A stretch of DNA of 64,000 nt. Origin: Bacillus sp. 103mf. GTDB taxonomy: Bacteria > Bacillota > Bacilli > Bacillales > Bacillaceae_G. Location: contig NZ_FPAF01000008.1 in the NCBI RefSeq assembly GCF_900116295.1, forward strand, positions 98,471 through 162,470. Direction: 5' to 3'. The notes under the pieces were generated by a model. It saw only the letters and a list, made by a program, of their open reading frames with translations, had not been told where the DNA came from and did not search any database. Made by a program: the position numbers and the translations under genes. This document shows, piece after piece, positions 62,323 to 64,000 of this stretch. Position 1 is the stretch's first letter. The number at the start of each line of letters is the position of its first letter.

Positions 62323-62912
62323 AACAAGAAAGAGTAACTGCCGGAGAAACTCATACAAGGAACACGATGAATGCTGGCGGTCCAGTAACAACGATTGTTA
62401 CATGGGAAATTCAAGAAGGTAGAGAAAAACAGTTTGAAACATGGAGACATGAAATCGAAGCTGCCGCTACTAAATTCCCAGGGCATTTAGGCGTAAATCT
62501 AATAGTCCCCAATAACGGATCCAGAGGGTATACTGTTATTTTTCGCTTTGATACGTATGAGCATCTACATACTTGGCAAGAATCAGATATTCGTCGAGAT
62601 TTGTTAAAAAAGGCAGAACAATTTCAAGCTACTAATCCAACTTACAAAACTGAAAGCAGTTTGGCTTATTGGTTTGTTACTCCTAAAACGCCAGTTCCAC
62701 CGCCAAAATGGAAAATGTCTATTGTTACCGTTCTTGGTGTATGGCCTCTTAGCATGTTGGTTCCTAAAGTGATAGGACCTATTATAAAAAATATGAATCC
62801 TATTATTTCAGCTTTTTTTGTTTCTGTATGTATAGTGTCCTTGCTATCATGGGTAGTAATGCCGATTCTCGGTAAAATATTTCATCCATGGTTACAGAAT
62901 AATAGGAAGTAG
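62319..62912 (+). CDS. ABM-domain monooxygenase fused to membrane helices
   Basis: A 197-residue protein with an antibiotic biosynthesis monooxygenase (ABM) ferredoxin-like domain (about 22-110: TTIVTWEIQEGREKQFETWR, HTWQESDIRRD) and a C-terminal hydrophobic part with two membrane helices (about 135-190). This layout is known from ABM-DUF fusions found beside YcaC-like hydrolases. The ATG overlaps the preceding gene by four bases. Role unknown. Confidence 0.83.
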   Translation: MKQERVTAGETHTRNTMNAGGPVTTIVTWEIQEGREKQFETWRHEIEAAATKFPGHLGVNLIVPNNGSRGYTVIFRFDTYEHLHTWQESDIRRDLLKKAEQFQATNPTYKTESSLAYWFVTPKTPVPPPKWKMSIVTVLGVWPLSMLVPKVIGPIIKNMNPIISAFFVSVCIVSLLSWVVMPILGKIFHPWLQNNRK

Positions 62913-62925
62913 ACGAGGTGTGAAC

Positions 62926-64000
62926 ATGAATTTACCGGATATGATCTTATATAACGGAAAAATCACTACCCTTGACCCATCTCAACCTGAGGTATCGGCT
63001 ATCGCCATAACTGAAGGTTTAGTCACTGCAGTAGGTGGAGATGAACTTCTTGATAGTGCCACAGAAAAAACCCAAAAAATAGACCTTAAAAGAAAGAGAG
63101 CTATTCCGGGCTTGAATGACTCTCATATACACGTTATTCGTGGCGGTCTTCATTATAATATGGAATTGCGCTGGGAAGGTGTGCCATCACTTGCTATTGC
63201 TCTGGAAATGCTTAGAGAGCAGGCAAGGCGTACACCTGCTCCTCAGTGGGTAAGAGTAGTTGGAGGTTGGTCTGAATTTCAATTTAAAGAGAGACGGATG
63301 CCAACTTTGGAAGAGATTAATGCTGTTTCTGAATACACGCCTGTCTTTGTGCTACATCTTTACGATAGAGCACTTGTAAATCGTGCAGGGCTGCGTGCAC
63401 TGGGATACACAAAAGATACTCCAGACCCTCCGGGCTGTTTAATTGAGCGGGATAAACGAGGTAATCCAACGGGTCTTTTAATTGCCAATCCTAACGCTTC
63501 TATTCTTTATTCAAGTTTGGGTAGAGCTCCAGTACTTGATTTTGACGACCAGATTAACTCAACTCGCCATTTTATGCGCGAATTAAATAGATTAGGTATC
63601 ACAAGTGCCATTGACGCAGGTGGTGGATTCCAAAATTATCCTGATGATTACAAAGTTGTTGAACATTTAGCCGAGAAGGATCAATTAACTTTGCGTATTG
63701 CGTATAATCTATTTACGCAAAATCCAAATCATGAATATGAAGACTTTGCTTCATGGGCAAAAATTGTTTCTCCGGGTCAAGGAAATGATAAGTATAAAAT
63801 GAATGGTGCCGGAGAAATGTTAGTATTCTCGGCAGCCGATTTTGAAAAATTTCAAATGCCGCGGCCCGAACTAGCTACGGTGATGGAAGCTGACTTAAAG
63901 AAAGTAATTTCTCTATTGGTGGAAAACCGTTGGCCATTCCGTTTACATGCAACTTATGACGAATCAATAACACGTTTCTTAAATGTTTTTGAGGAAGTCA
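62926..64000 (+). CDS. amidohydrolase (YtcJ-like), incomplete at window end
   Basis: The first about 358 codons of an amidohydrolase-3 (YtcJ-like) gene, which usually encodes 550-600 residues. The metal-binding GLNDSHIHVIRGG motif is at about residues 60-72, MILYNGKITTLDP is the typical beta-start and ITSAIDAGGGF follows. ATG with GAGGTG 7 bases ahead, 13 bases after the ABM gene stop, so it ends the operon. Runs off the window. Confidence 0.87.
   Translation, partial: MNLPDMILYNGKITTLDPSQPEVSAIAITEGLVTAVGGDELLDSATEKTQKIDLKRKRAIPGLNDSHIHVIRGGLHYNMELRWEGVPSLAIALEMLREQARRTPAPQWVRVVGGWSEFQFKERRMPTLEEINAVSEYTPVFVLHLYDRALVNRAGLRALGYTKDTPDPPGCLIERDKRGNPTGLLIANPNASILYSSLGRAPVLDFDDQINSTRHFMRELNRLGITSAIDAGGGFQNYPDDYKVVEHLAEKDQLTLRIAYNLFTQNPNHEYEDFASWAKIVSPGQGNDKYKMNGAGEMLVFSAADFEKFQMPRPELATVMEADLKKVISLLVENRWPFRLHATYDESITRFLNVFEEV

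Overview
The window is AT-rich, low-GC Gram-positive chromosome. The gene set (BrnQ, ThrS with tandem T-boxes, MoxR/DUF58, VanRSY without vanHAX, DUF3994-type lipoprotein, IS231 remnants, many small dispersed intergenic repeats), the strong purine-rich ribosome binding sites and the frequent TTG/GTG starts all point to the Bacillus cereus group. No rRNA, tRNA, CRISPR array or intact transposase was seen. Most genes are single genes or short operons with their own hairpin terminators, as expected of an accessory, environment-responsive stretch rather than a housekeeping core.

Layout. 1-5 kb: a Trp-type T-box leader facing left, a dxr gene, a GNAT gene, a c-di-AMP riboswitch in front of a 47-residue ORF, and a divergent CGNR regulator/MFS pair. 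5-12 kb: a methyltransferase, a VOC protein, a streptogramin A/B resistance pair (vat-vgb), a decayed gene, a HlyC/CorC-type membrane protein, a MerR regulator and an isochorismatase gene divergent from an Lrp regulator. 12-16 kb: a second Lrp gene, a DUF1272 protein, an MBL-fold hydrolase and brnQ. 16-21 kb: an alkylation-repair cluster (alkA, a 2OG-Fe oxygenase, adaA, ogt/adaB, a radical SAM protein and a stand-alone Ada-type zinc protein) with a shared promoter-proximal motif. 21-26 kb: moxR-DUF58 and a broken third gene, then three tandem threonine T-boxes and thrS.

26-36 kb is almost all on the minus strand: GNAT, P-loop kinase, TrmO, methyltransferase, TagA-type glycosyltransferase, PhzF, Nif3 and a lactococcin-972-type ABC exporter/immunity pair. 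36-49 kb: an ArsR/MFS operon, a YbaK deacylase, vanR-vanS-vanY, several B. cereus-type envelope proteins and an O-antigen-ligase-like protein. 49-60 kb: a deaminase/reductase-like protein, GNAT, NUDIX, a second PhzF, an internally deleted methyltransferase, CcdC, a DmpA-type peptidase, and an amino acid permease with its Lrp regulator enclosed by inverted IS231 ends. 60-64 kb: an operon of two YcaC-like hydrolases, an ABM-domain membrane protein and an amidohydrolase that runs off the window.

The most coherent candidate system is the adaptive-response cluster at 16.4-20.7 kb. It adds three poorly understood proteins to the classical alkA/adaA/adaB set, and both plus-strand transcription units carry the same roughly 24-base motif at an identical distance from the -10 box. 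Other notable items are the c-di-AMP riboswitch controlling a tiny ORF, the triple T-box, the vat-vgb pair, an IS231-bounded cassette, and several families of structured dispersed repeats. One of these repeats supplies the C-terminus of a coding gene.
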